Source of the DNA: Naumovozyma dairenensis CBS 421
Lineage: Eukaryota > Ascomycota > Saccharomycetes > Saccharomycetales > Saccharomycetaceae
Reading direction: 5' to 3'
DNA: 64,000 nucleotides
NCBI RefSeq assembly: GCF_000227115.2
Contig: NC_016481.1
Location: forward strand, 372,001-436,000
The position numbers and the translations under genes are program-made. Below, piece by piece: positions 1-10,041 of the stretch. Under the pieces are notes generated by a model, which saw only the letters and a program-made list of their open reading frames with translations, did not search any database and was not told where the DNA came from. Every line of letters starts with the position of its first letter. The first letter of the stretch is position 1.

Positions 1-66
1 TGTATCAGATACCATTCTCCTGGTTATACTCACCTCATCAAACAGGCAAATTTTAGACAATTAGCT

Positions 67-624
67 ATGAATGCCAGCGCAACTTTGAATGTATTTAAAT
101 TATTGTACAATCCACGACTATGTATGCCACAATTAACCGTGCCCACATTCAATCAGTTACCAATTCCCTTAGCTCCAGCAATAAAAGCCATTGTGATAGA
201 TAAAGATAATTGCATTTCATATCCCCATGATGATAAAATATGGCCACAATATAATACCAAATGGGAACAATTGAAAACTCAATATCCAGGTAAAGCTTTG
301 CTAATAGTAAGTAACAGTGCAGGTTCATCGGATGACATTGCTCATAAGGAGGCCAAAATTTTAGAAGATAGAACTGGTGTTACCGTTTTGAGACATTCAA
401 CGAAGAAGCCAGGTTGTAAAGATGAGATACTGGCACATTTTATTGATAACAAAATCATTGAGCATCCAAATGAAGTGGCAGTTATCGGTGATCGACTTTT
501 CACAGATATTATGATGTCTAATATGATGAATTCATATGGGGTATGGATAAAGGATGGAGTTGTGCCGTCTAATGGCCCCATATCGAAAATAGAAAAAATG
601 CTTTATACATTCATGAACAAATGA
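67..624 (+). CDS. GEP4: Gep4 mitochondrial phosphatidylglycerophosphatase
   Basis: This 185-residue protein has the same length as S. cerevisiae Gep4 (YHR100C). Gep4 dephosphorylates phosphatidylglycerol phosphate in the mitochondrial matrix during cardiolipin synthesis. HAD-superfamily features are visible: the nucleophile motif DKDN at residues 45-48, a Ser-containing motif IVSNSAG near residue 80, and the acidic motif IGDRLFTDI near residue 138. The ATG at 67 gives a full-length family protein. SFB3 lies downstream; in S. cerevisiae TRA1 sits between the two genes, but here there is only a tRNA gene. Identification rests on motifs, length and synteny. Confidence 0.93.
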   Translation: MNASATLNVFKLLYNPRLCMPQLTVPTFNQLPIPLAPAIKAIVIDKDNCISYPHDDKIWPQYNTKWEQLKTQYPGKALLIVSNSAGSSDDIAHKEAKILEDRTGVTVLRHSTKKPGCKDEILAHFIDNKIIEHPNEVAVIGDRLFTDIMMSNMMNSYGVWIKDGVVPSNGPISKIEKMLYTFMNK

Positions 625-1072
625 TACTCCTGTCCATATGAGTAAACATACAGAAAGAAAGGAACTCTTTAAAAGCATATTACATTTGTTTCAACTAGCT
701 ACTTTGCTATAAACCTTTGGAATTTCATCTAAAAAAATACTTGTTTAATTATTGTGATAATATTTTTAGAATGATACTTGATGAACGACGGGCGGTACTG
801 GTTGATTCGGTATTAGACTCGAACAAAATCAAGATTCAGTGCGTCTACGAAGGGTTACAGGTCCCAAGATGAGATGAACATAGATTGAGACTTATGGAGA
901 AGGTTTACAAGGGAAGGGAATGTGTCTACAAGTAATTATTACAGCCCTAGGACTAAAGAAATAATTTGTACGTAAAATAAGCAAGCTAGAAAATATTACT
1001 TTAAATTACAACACTTTGTGTGACGCTATACCATTCATATTCTAGATTGTACTTATTGAATTTTACAGTGAC
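625..1072. other. intergenic spacer between GEP4 and tRNA-Met
   Basis: About 450 bases hold no supported gene. TRA1 (YHR099W) would be expected between GEP4 and SFB3 in the S. cerevisiae order, but no piece of it is recognisable here or on the far side of the tRNA gene. Confidence 0.6.
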
Positions 1073-1081
1073 AAAAAAAAA
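1073..1081 (-). terminator. RNA polymerase III terminator of tRNA-Met
   Basis: A run of nine A on the plus strand is a T-run on the minus strand, beginning about 13 bases after the 3' end of the tRNA-Met gene. That is the standard polymerase III stop. Confidence 0.85.
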
Positions 1082-1094
1082 TGTTGGTAAAAAT

Positions 1095-1167
1095 TGCTCC
1101 TGGGGAGGTTCGAACTCTCGACCTTCAGATTATGAGACTGACGCTCTTCCTACTGAGCTACAGAAGC
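1095..1167 (-). tRNA. tRNA-Met(CAT), elongator type
   Basis: The minus strand folds as a 73-base tRNA. The seven-pair acceptor stem (GCTTCTG with CAGGAGC, one G-U pair) is complete, the discriminator is A, and the T-loop is GTTCGAAC. The anticodon CAT is at 1132-1134 on the plus strand. The body resembles yeast elongator tRNA-Met rather than the initiator, which starts AGCGCC. There is no intron. Confidence 0.96.
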
Positions 1168-2121
1168 TATTTAATAAATGTTTTGGTTTAAGTTTTTGGA
1201 TGTTGTTAGGAAAAAATCACATATGTTTTTCCAACGTCATCATTATGAACCAGTATTTTTTCGTAATCCGCTATATTGGGAACATGCCTTGTTAATAACT
1301 TGTTACAGAAGTAACTAATCCCTTTTTCCTATTATTTTCTTAATAGTCATTTTTTTATCTGAGGTTTTTTTTGCTAAATTAGGTTGAATTAGTTTCCTTC
1401 AGAGTTATTGAAGAGATCCGGAACACATTTGATCCTATAAGATACATCCCCCTTCCACATGGAAGGAGAATTTCAAATATTTTTCTAACGTTTTTTTATA
1501 TAATTTCTGGTAATCTTGGCTAAGATATGGAAGTACGTACATCAATACTTGTAGTATTGAGTCAACTACGGGAGTTAAGTCCTTGTTTTTTTTACGAAAA
1601 GGATAATCATCCTGGGAAACATGAAACTTAACCTGTGCTATGGGAAAAAATATCATAATGATAAGAACGCGACATCAAAAGTGTTGAAGTAGTAAAAGGT
1701 ATGGAGTTAGGAAGTGTAGATATATATGCATACGAATATGAATATGAATATGAATATGAATGTGAATGTAAATCAATGTCAGTGTCGCATTTGCAAACAA
1801 ACGAGCAAACAAACAAACAGGCAAACAAACAGAGACAGAGATGAGACAGAGAGACAGAGAGACATACATTGTGCAGTTTTCTTGTTTTTCGCTTTTGGAC
1901 ACGATGCCGCCGCGCGAAATTCTGGAATTTTCCTAGCGATCTCTTTAAGTAAACCATTATGTTATTCAAGAAAATAACACGGTTTCGATTTCAAATTACT
2001 GTTGGACATTAAATCTTAGATTAGAAGACAAGCATTACATGAAGGTCCAAGGTTCACAGGACTTCTGAGGGTAATATTTTTCGAGGAATCCATCACCGCA
2101 GCAAATACTAATCACTACCTC
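1168..2121. other. SFB3 upstream region with simple repeats
   Basis: No gene is supported. The region holds a hexanucleotide array of GAATAT type at about 1733-1765 and a degenerate AAAC/GACA-rich tract at about 1795-1865. Short reading frames through these tracts are repeat artefacts. The tract probably belongs to the SFB3 promoter, roughly 260-390 bases before its ATG. Confidence 0.6.
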
Positions 2122-4866
2122 ATGTCGCAGTATAATATCGCCTCGAATATGTCTAGCTTATCGCTAGATCCATCAGTCGGCACTCCAACAACCAAAAAGC
2201 ATAAGAGGCCAACAAGAGCCTTCCATAACTTTGGCTTGCCTGGAAGTGCTGCTGAATCCCCAACAGCAACCCCAACTTTGAACCATCAAGAATCATTTAC
2301 TGGGACACCTCAAATCGGTACTTTTGCTCCAAGACATTTTAGTGTTTCAGAAACAGTCGCTGGGGCCACAGATCAATATACAGTATCATCACCATATTTG
2401 GCTTCGAACCCAGAGTTGAGTCCTCCTAATGCTACCTCCCATTTTGTTCCTATGCAAAGATTAGAAGAACAAATCAAGTATCTTTCATGTGTTTTCGAAA
2501 CAACAAAAAATTCCGTCCCACCTTTACCTACTACCCAATTCTACTGCGCCGATCAAGGCTCCTGTGACCCGCGTCTAATGAATCTATCTATGTATAATAT
2601 ACCGGAAGATAATCATTTAAGATCAGCTACAAAATTACCATTAGGTTTAACAGTCCAACCATTTGCAAAATTAATTCCCGATGAACCAATCCCGCTTGTA
2701 GGTAATGCATCCAGTTCTGAAATTCCCCCATTACGTTGTAAACGTTGTCGTGCCTACGCTAATCCTGGGTTCCATTTCCAATATGACAGTAAAGTAGTTT
2801 GTAACATTTGCAAAGTTGAAATGCAAATTCCTAACGAACATATCTTAAATGCTGAAGGATTGAGAGTCGATTTCAATACTAGTATTGAATTAGCTAGAGG
2901 CGCTGTTGATTTCTTGGCTCCAAAAAGTTACAATGCTACTGATGCTGCTCCCCTTCCTTTACATTACGCTTTCCTTATTGACGTTTCCACTCATGCTAAT
3001 GAAAATGGTAGCTCCTTAGCTGTCTTGGAAGCTGTAAGAGAAACTATAGAATATATTAGAGAAAATCAAACCGAATGTAAGATTGGTATTATTGCTTATG
3101 ATAATAAATTAAGATTTTATAATCTAAGATCTGAATTACAATTAGCTCAAGAGTACATCGTGACAGAATTAGATGATTGCTTCCTACCATTTTATGAAGG
3201 TTTATTCGTTAAACCTGAAAATTCAATGACTGTCATTAATGACACGTTAGCGAAAATTGGAGATTTTATTCGTAACGATAAATATAATCATTCTCCATAT
3301 AATTGTTATGGTTCCGCATTACAAGCTGCTCAATTAGCATTAAATATAGTGACAGGGAGACAAGGTGGTAAAATTATTGCATCATTGAATTCTTTACCAA
3401 ATATTGGCAATGGTAATCTATATATAAGAAAGGATGATGCAACTAAACGTACTTTGAAATGTGACAATGAGTTTTATGTGAAATTATCAGAAAAATTATT
3501 AAGATCTTATATCTCTGTTGATTTGTTTGTCACTTCCAGTGCATTCGTTGAAATGGTAAGCGTTGGACGTCCAGTCTTAGTCACTAATGGTATTTTGAAA
3601 TATTATCCACAGTTCCGTGGTGACGCATACTCCACTGCTGTTGCTGCAGATATGGTTCAAAATGTCTCTAATATTATTGGTTATCAAGCTTTAATGAAAG
3701 TTCGTTGTTCAGCTGGGTTATCCGTAAATCAATATTATTCCGAATCAGTTGATTATACAGACCGTGATCCAATGATTCCAGTCCTAACAAGGGACACAAC
3801 TATTGATGTATTATTGAAATATGACGAAAAATTAAAAGTTGGAACAGACATGTCTTTCCAAACAGCTGTATTGTACACTGATTTGAATGGTATTAGAAAA
3901 ATTCGTTCCATTAATTGCACAGGTGGCGTCTCCAATAACATCCGTGAAGTATTCAAATTTATTGATCAAAACTCTGTTATGAGAATTATGATAAACGATA
4001 TCTTGAGAACGCTTGGTGATTGTGATTTCCCAAAAATAAGACAGATTATCGATGATAAGATTGTTGATATTTTGACACAATATCGAGGGTTAGTCAATGG
4101 TAATTCTGCATCACAATTAGTTTTACCAGATTCATTAAAAACTTTACCTACATACATGTTATGCTTTGAGAAAAGTGAATTAATGAAACCAAATAATCAA
4201 AGTACTCGCGGTAATAACCGTATTAATGACTTAATGAAATATTCGACTTTAAATAGTGCCCAATTATCATTCAAATTATATCCTCAAATTATCCCATTCC
4301 ATGTTTTACTCGAAGAAACTGATTTAACATTTTACGATGCTAACGATAAATTATTACAAATACAACCAACTTCCAAAGATAGTTTATCTGTTCTTGATGG
4401 GTTTGGGAATTTGTTAGATGGTGGATGTTACTTTATTTTTGATGGGGAAACAGTATACCTATGGTTTAACCATAATACTAACAAGATGCTACTGGAAGAC
4501 TTATTAGGTGTGGATCCAACATTAAATATCAATCAAATAACGTTGTTCGGTGGTTGTTTACCTGAAACAGGTACGGAAATAAATCAAAAGGCATTCAACG
4601 TCATCAAGAATTGGTGTCAAATAGTTGGTAAGACATCATTACCACTCGTATTATTAAGACCTGGTGTTGATAATTATTGTTCCGAAGTCCTTGGTCATGT
4701 TTTAGTGGAAGATAAGACCGTCAATATGGTGGATTCTACCTCTAATTATTTTATTACACTACATTCGAAGATTCAGGCTAAATTGAATAAACAAGATTTC
4801 ATCAAGATCTCTACACCTACTACAAGGACTACTGATACCCTTCATCAAGATTTTGTTCAATTTTAA
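2122..4866 (+). CDS. SFB3: Sfb3/Lst1, Sec24-family COPII cargo adaptor
   Basis: The 914-residue protein belongs to the Sec24 family, the cargo-selecting subunits of the COPII coat at ER exit sites. After a low-complexity N-terminus comes the zinc ribbon (Cys pairs near residues 205/208 and 227/230), then the trunk domain beginning near 260 (HYAFLIDVS), helical regions and a gelsolin-like C-terminal domain. S. cerevisiae has SEC24, SFB2 and SFB3. Length (929 in S. cerevisiae), the zinc-ribbon wording CKRCRAYANPGFHF and the position beside GEP4 and HXT5 point to SFB3 (YHR098C), which helps export the plasma-membrane ATPase. The ATG at 2122 is the first in the frame. Confidence 0.92.
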   Translation: MSQYNIASNMSSLSLDPSVGTPTTKKHKRPTRAFHNFGLPGSAAESPTATPTLNHQESFTGTPQIGTFAPRHFSVSETVAGATDQYTVSSPYLASNPELSPPNATSHFVPMQRLEEQIKYLSCVFETTKNSVPPLPTTQFYCADQGSCDPRLMNLSMYNIPEDNHLRSATKLPLGLTVQPFAKLIPDEPIPLVGNASSSEIPPLRCKRCRAYANPGFHFQYDSKVVCNICKVEMQIPNEHILNAEGLRVDFNTSIELARGAVDFLAPKSYNATDAAPLPLHYAFLIDVSTHANENGSSLAVLEAVRETIEYIRENQTECKIGIIAYDNKLRFYNLRSELQLAQEYIVTELDDCFLPFYEGLFVKPENSMTVINDTLAKIGDFIRNDKYNHSPYNCYGSALQAAQLALNIVTGRQGGKIIASLNSLPNIGNGNLYIRKDDATKRTLKCDNEFYVKLSEKLLRSYISVDLFVTSSAFVEMVSVGRPVLVTNGILKYYPQFRGDAYSTAVAADMVQNVSNIIGYQALMKVRCSAGLSVNQYYSESVDYTDRDPMIPVLTRDTTIDVLLKYDEKLKVGTDMSFQTAVLYTDLNGIRKIRSINCTGGVSNNIREVFKFIDQNSVMRIMINDILRTLGDCDFPKIRQIIDDKIVDILTQYRGLVNGNSASQLVLPDSLKTLPTYMLCFEKSELMKPNNQSTRGNNRINDLMKYSTLNSAQLSFKLYPQIIPFHVLLEETDLTFYDANDKLLQIQPTSKDSLSVLDGFGNLLDGGCYFIFDGETVYLWFNHNTNKMLLEDLLGVDPTLNINQITLFGGCLPETGTEINQKAFNVIKNWCQIVGKTSLPLVLLRPGVDNYCSEVLGHVLVEDKTVNMVDSTSNYFITLHSKIQAKLNKQDFIKISTPTTRTTDTLHQDFVQF

Positions 4867-5660
4867 CATTTTACATATTAAAAGTGATACATAATGATCG
4901 GAAAAGAGAAAAGTTGACATTTAAAGAAATATTAAAAAAAACAAAGCAAACAACACGGAAGGAAGAAAATATTGTACATAAACATTATATAGACTACTAT
5001 ACAAAGGAAAAATTACACTGTGGAATATTAACGTTATTTTAAGAGAGAATATTTTTTATATAGAGACAACTTTTTCGATCGTCATATGAACTTTCTCAAT
5101 TCAGTTTGATATAGTAACAGTCTGGCTTAGACATCTATTTTTCCAGCTAGAGACTTTAACCTTAATTGGGATTGTACCTCCCTTGTAAAGATGATCTATA
5201 TTAGTGTTATTTTGAGGTTATCCAACGCCGCACGACCAGACGTAAAAACAATTTGGATTTGGATGGGAAAAACTGTATAAAAACAGGAAAGGTAGATTGA
5301 AACTCCAGGCGGTACATCTGGTCATGCTTCGCCAACAATATAATAAGGAGGTAGAGCTATTGATCAAACGTTAAATTAAGAGCCGGTAGCAACTTTAAAA
5401 GTCGTTAGTACGAAATAGGAGCAATATTTCAAAGGAGTCCCAAGAAGAATAGTGGTTATTCTATGAATCTTTCAGTTTACAATTTTGAAATTTGGTGTTA
5501 AGTAAGCCTTCCTTCTTCAGATGTAGGCGGGACGCCTTACGAAGTCAGTGGTATTATTATGTTCACTAAATATATTGGATTACGTACTTAAATATGACGG
5601 TGATGACTGGGCATCTTGTCGACGTCCCTGTAGCGCCACACACTTGTATTACAACTAACT

Positions 5661-5665
5661 CCCCT
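5661..5665. promoter_or_regulatory. STRE core upstream of HXT5
   Basis: CCCCT is the stress response element core bound by Msn2/Msn4. It lies about 550 bases before the HXT5 ATG. HXT5 of S. cerevisiae is induced by slow growth and stress through such sites. A five-base motif is weak evidence alone, but a second copy lies 245 bases downstream. Confidence 0.4.
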
Positions 5666-5905
5666 CTTTGGCGCCACATAAAACCCAAGTATTCCACCGA
5701 AATGAAAAATTTAGTCATCGACATGAGAACAGAGAATCCATTGTAAGATAAGCTGTTCAGCCAAGGTAGTGATAAATGGAAGCCATAATGAAACTAACCA
5801 TGGACTGAACATGATGTAAGAAATTGGGAACAGAAGCCACCCTTGGATTACATTATTGCAAAAACTGGTCGCCGTCATTCAGCTAATCTTAATAATGACT
5901 AGTAA

Positions 5906-5910
5906 CCCCT
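5906..5910. promoter_or_regulatory. second STRE core upstream of HXT5
   Basis: This is another CCCCT core, about 310 bases before the HXT5 ATG. Together with the copy at 5661 it supports Msn2/Msn4 control of this transporter. Confidence 0.4.
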
Positions 5911-6217
5911 TGTTTGGATTTATATCTATAGACAGTATATTTTGATTTATATTTAACCTGTCTATTATATATATACGTACTCTTATAACAACAGAACTAA
6001 CACCTTTCATAAATTTAAGGAAACCAAGCTCAAGTGAAGTTAGCTCACTGTTGAAATTTAAGCAAAAACACACATAACACTATCCAATTTAAAAAATCAA
6101 TACAGCACTATTTCTAAGTTCCCTCTTGAATTTAATACTTCAAAGTTATCTACAAGAAGAGATACAAGATTTACAACAATAAACTTTGCACCTGCTATAC
6201 GAAAATACTAAAACAAA

Positions 6218-8041
6218 ATGTCTAAAGCAAATCCGGAAAATGTTGCCGCTTTAAATTCGGAACAACGAGCAACAATGAATTCAATCTCTTCAAATGAAAA
6301 ATCGGAAAATCAAACAATGCCCACTACGGGAAGAGACTCCGGGTACGGCACATCTGCGGTTAATCCCAAAGAGTCACTTGACCAAGATAATGAAGACTTG
6401 AAAACATTACAAAAGGAAGCTGATGAACAACTTGAAAGTAAATCTAAAAAGGATTTGATCTTTGTGTCAATATGCTGCCTTATGGTTTCATTTGGTGGGT
6501 TCATATTTGGTTGGGATACAGGTACTATATCAGGGTTTGTTAACCAAACTGATTATGTTAGAAGGTTTGGACAAACAAGATCAAATGGTTCCCATTATTT
6601 AAGTAATGTAAGAATGGGGTTGCTAGTCTCTATTTTCAATGTTGGCGCTGCTATTGGTGGTGTAATGTTAGCAAGAACAGGTGATATGTGGGGCAGAAGA
6701 TTAGGGTTGATAACAGTGGTTTCAATATATACTGTAGGTATTGTTATTCAAATTGCTTCAATTGATAAATGGTTTCAGTATTTTATTGGAAGAATCATTT
6801 CAGGGTTAGGTGTTGGTGGTATTGCCGTTTTAGCCCCCATGTTAATTTCAGAGGTTGCACCTAAACAATTGAGAGGTACATTAGTATCATGTTATCAATT
6901 GATGATCACATTAGGTATCTTTTTAGGATACTGTTCCAATTTTGGTACCAAGAATTATTCCAATTCTGTACAATGGAGAGTTCCATTAGGTTTATCTTTT
7001 GCATGGGCCCTTTTCATGATTGGAGGTATGCTTATGGTTCCTGAATCTCCCAGGTATTTAGTCGAAGTGGGTCGGTTGGAAGATGCAAAAAGGTCACTTT
7101 CAAAAACAAATAAAGTTGAGGTAAATTCTCCCTTTGTTACACTAGAAATGGAGAAATTTGAAGCATCAGTCGAAGCTGAACGGTTGGCTGGTACTGCAAA
7201 TTGGAACGAATTAGTTACAGGTAGACCAGCCATGTTCAAGCGTACAGTTATGGGTATGATGATCCAATCCCTGCAACAATTAACAGGTGCAAATTATTTC
7301 TTTTATTACGGTACAACTATTTTTAGAGCAGTTGGGTTAGAAGATTCCTTTGAAACATCAATCGTCTTAGGGGTTGTCAATTTTGTGTCTACATTCTTTG
7401 CTCTATATTTTGTTGATCATTATGGTCGTCGTACCTGCTTACTTTGGGGGTGTGTTGGGATGATTTGCTGCTACGTGGTTTATGCATCAGTTGGTGTAAC
7501 AAGATTATGGCCTAATGGTCAATCCCAACCATCTTCAAAAGGTGCAGGTAATTGTATGATTGTCTTCGCCTGTTTCTTTATATTCTGTTTCGCCACTACT
7601 TGGGCCCCAATTGCATATGTTGTCACATCTGAAATTTATCCATTGAGAGTAAGAGGGAAAGCTATATCAGTGGCTACTGCATGTAACTGTATGTGGGGTT
7701 TCTTAATTAGTTTCTTTACGCCATTCATTACGGGTGCAATCAATTTCTATTATGGTTATGTTTTTATGGGTTGTATGGTTTTTGCTTATTTCTTCGTTTT
7801 CTTCCTTGTTCCAGAAACAAAGGGATTAACTCTAGAAGAAGTTAATGAAATGTATGAAGAGGGTGTATTGCCTTGGAAGTCGGCATCCTGGGTTCCTCCC
7901 TCTAGGAGAGACGTGGATTATAATGTTGAAGAATTGAAGACCGATGACCGACCAGCATACAAAAAGATATTTTCAAAGAATCAATCAGGGAATGAAGGTA
8001 AACCAGCATTTTATAAAAACATATTTTCAAGAAACAAGTAG
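6218..8041 (+). CDS. HXT5: Hxt5-type hexose transporter
   Basis: This is a 607-residue sugar transporter of the major facilitator superfamily, with 12 predicted membrane segments in the plasma membrane. The long cytosolic N-terminus (about 78 residues) ending in a [14 protein letters not shown] segment is characteristic of Hxt5, the moderate-affinity, stress-regulated member. Sugar-porter signatures are present: [12 protein letters not shown], and [11 protein letters not shown] near the C-terminus. In the membrane segment 7 motif the residue after QLTG is Ala358, where S. cerevisiae Hxt5 has Asp and Gal2 has Asn. The gene sits between SFB3 and another HXT gene, as in S. cerevisiae (YHR096C). 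Codon use is less biased than in its neighbour, suggesting lower expression. Confidence 0.93.
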   Translation: MSKANPENVAALNSEQRATMNSISSNEKSENQTMPTTGRDSGYGTSAVNPKESLDQDNEDLKTLQKEADEQLESKSKKDLIFVSICCLMVSFGGFIFGWDTGTISGFVNQTDYVRRFGQTRSNGSHYLSNVRMGLLVSIFNVGAAIGGVMLARTGDMWGRRLGLITVVSIYTVGIVIQIASIDKWFQYFIGRIISGLGVGGIAVLAPMLISEVAPKQLRGTLVSCYQLMITLGIFLGYCSNFGTKNYSNSVQWRVPLGLSFAWALFMIGGMLMVPESPRYLVEVGRLEDAKRSLSKTNKVEVNSPFVTLEMEKFEASVEAERLAGTANWNELVTGRPAMFKRTVMGMMIQSLQQLTGANYFFYYGTTIFRAVGLEDSFETSIVLGVVNFVSTFFALYFVDHYGRRTCLLWGCVGMICCYVVYASVGVTRLWPNGQSQPSSKGAGNCMIVFACFFIFCFATTWAPIAYVVTSEIYPLRVRGKAISVATACNCMWGFLISFFTPFITGAINFYYGYVFMGCMVFAYFFVFFLVPETKGLTLEEVNEMYEEGVLPWKSASWVPPSRRDVDYNVEELKTDDRPAYKKIFSKNQSGNEGKPAFYKNIFSRNK

Positions 8042-9298
8042 TTACTACGTAATCTATATAGCTTAGGTAATATTTCTGTAACGTTGTAGTTTTTATTTTT
8101 GAATATAAAGTTCCGTTCGTACACATATTTGCTTGAAACGCATACAACTTAACTTTGCATTGGATTGTTAGCCACATTATTCGTTTATTTTTTTTGCACC
8201 TAGCTAATAGATTGATTTTTTTCAGTTATATCCGCCAGTTCCTTATGGTAAGGACGTCCATTTATGTCCTGCTCTGACCATAATATCTACAAATTGTTGG
8301 TAGTCTCTATTGGATATATAATGGATTTGCCAATATAAATGCTATGGATCATTGTAATCTAAAGATGAAAACTTAGAAAATCGCCTGGCCTAATTGGATT
8401 AACAAATGATCAAATTCGCTCCCAACTATATTAGATATTGAAGAATATATCAATGGCTAGTCGCCTACCTAAAAACGTCAGTCTTTTAACAATAAATATA
8501 TTTTATATAGCTTAAAAGAATAAAAACTCTAAGCAAGCATTTTCCTCACTATCCTTTATACATAACATATTTTCCTTCTTTCAATTCTGAATTTCATAAC
8601 AAAATATTCGAAGATCCATGACTTTTTACACACACTAAATATTCGTAGTTTAATAATGCTTTACATAGGCTGTGCTCAGGTGAGATGTAGCAAATTCCAG
8701 CAAAATCTAACTATACCGTGATTAATGAGTCGGCTCATAGATAGACGGTTATATTTCGTTATAGTGCTAAGTTATCATTAATAACAATATGCGCAGTCTC
8801 CTTCCGCGATTTCGGTATACCTTATACCGTACACACATTGCGATATGCTCTACCCACTTACATAGAGTGCGGTGACATTAGAAAAAGGTAATAACCTTGT
8901 TTCGTTCTTCATTTGATTTATTTCGCGTAAGACCTCCCCAGATTTAATTATTCATCTTTTCTTTTTCCTTCTTGCTTGGCGGGCCAGTTATTGTAACGAA
9001 CAGAAGGTCGTATAGTTTGCTTCTTGAATTTGGAAACACTGGTTGTGTGATCCAACTTGAAATAACCTTACCTACGTATATGAGACAATATTGTGTACAA
9101 ATAAGTCCTTCGTGCCTCGGTTTCTTTGACTTAAAAAGTTTTCAGCAATAGTGTACGTTCGTTCTTACATAATTTCATTATCCCAAAAGGTATGACAAAG
9201 ACTAGTGGGTAGGAAAACTATAAAGGACATGGAATAACTATGGGGGCTACGGGGAGTACTCTGCCCAAAATTTACAACCGCTTTGACAATGAAAACTG

Positions 9299-9681
9299 CG
9301 GAGTAAATTTCTTTTTTCTAGTATTTTGCTTAGGATTTCAAATTTGGAGAATCTCATGAACGATTTTGCCTGAAAACGCGAAGTTTTTCCATTTTTTCCA
9401 TTACTGCAGGGGCTTCTTATGTGGGTGTTTGGAATTTCCCCGAAATGTTTCTTTTTTCAAAAAAACAGGATATTTTCCCGCTGGGGCCCCGTATTTCTCC
9501 CCATTATTTTCTGCGTCTTCTTCTGGGGCTCCACCGGAAATCCCGCGTTTAAAACAATTATTTGTCATGGACATTTTTGACATTTCGGAATAAATGCAGT
9601 GGCGTTCCAAAAGTTTGCTGCGGATATCTCTCAGAAGGCTCTCCACTTTCGGCTCTTTTTTGTTTTTTCCTCGTTCTTCCG
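9299..9681. promoter_or_regulatory. candidate Rgt1 and Mig1 sites of the HXT promoter
   Basis: Three matches to the Rgt1 site CGGANNA (or its complement) lie at 9299-9305 (CGGAGTA), 9586-9592 (CGGAATA) and 9675-9681 (TCTTCCG, reverse). Two Mig1-type CTGGGG cores lie at 9481-9486 and 9523-9528. Rgt1 represses HXT genes without glucose, and Mig1 represses high-affinity HXT genes in high glucose. The clustering 360-740 bases before the ATG fits an HXT promoter. The motifs are short, so the assignment is inference. Confidence 0.5.
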
Positions 9682-9911
9682 TCAAAAAAGTTTAATTTTC
9701 CAGTTTATTTTCTTTTTGAAAATTTGCTTAAGTATCTATGCAGCACCGGAAATACTGTGGAGAATCTTGTTGTTCCATTTGTACTGTGGTTTCTTTGTAT
9801 TCCTACTCGACCTTTTCTTTTTTTGTCATTCATCAACTTTCTTTCACCAAAACACGCTTTTTTCTTATTTCTCGAACAATTTTTGAAATTTTGCTTTCCA
9901 AAAAATAGAGA

Positions 9912-9919
9912 TATAAATA
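9912..9919 (+). promoter_or_regulatory. TATA box of the HXT gene
   Basis: TATAAATA lies 123 bases before the ATG at 10042, in the usual yeast range. A strong TATA box suits a highly expressed, regulated transporter gene. Confidence 0.6.
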
Positions 9920-10041
9920 CTGGAGGGATTCTTCTTTTTACTCCACATTCATTTCAAATCTTTCCTTTTAAAATTTAAATCTAAAGAAAAAAAACCCAAG
10001 AAAACATTCAATTGTCTTTCAATACAATAAATTAATATATT

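Larger units (their letters stand above)
4867..6217. other. HXT5 upstream region (YHR097C slot, empty)
   Basis: About 1.35 kb has no supported gene. S. cerevisiae carries YHR097C between SFB3 and HXT5; no remnant is visible. The length fits the large regulated promoters of HXT5-type genes, and two stress elements lie in the half nearest the ATG. Confidence 0.6.
8042..10041. other. 2-kb intergenic region between the two HXT genes
   Basis: No gene is supported. The first half is AT-rich and plain, apart from a perfect inverted repeat at 8813-8829. The last 700 bases hold the candidate glucose-control sites listed separately and a T/C-rich stretch (about 9600-9960) that opens spurious Phe-rich reading frames. 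No transposon remnant or decayed HXT copy is apparent. Confidence 0.6.

Noticed and set aside
780..1010. Possible transposon long terminal repeat remnant next to tRNA-Met
   Set aside because: No TGTT...AACA ends, no target duplication and no recognisable Ty sequence.
1628..1977. Reading frames on both strands across the repeats upstream of SFB3
   Set aside because: Their translations are simple Tyr-Ser, Met-Asn or Lys-Gln repeats dictated by microsatellites.
9366..9978. Overlapping Phe-rich reading frames on both strands before the second HXT gene
   Set aside because: They arise from a T/C-rich promoter tract, are short, overlap a TATA box and regulatory motifs, and have no recognisable domain.
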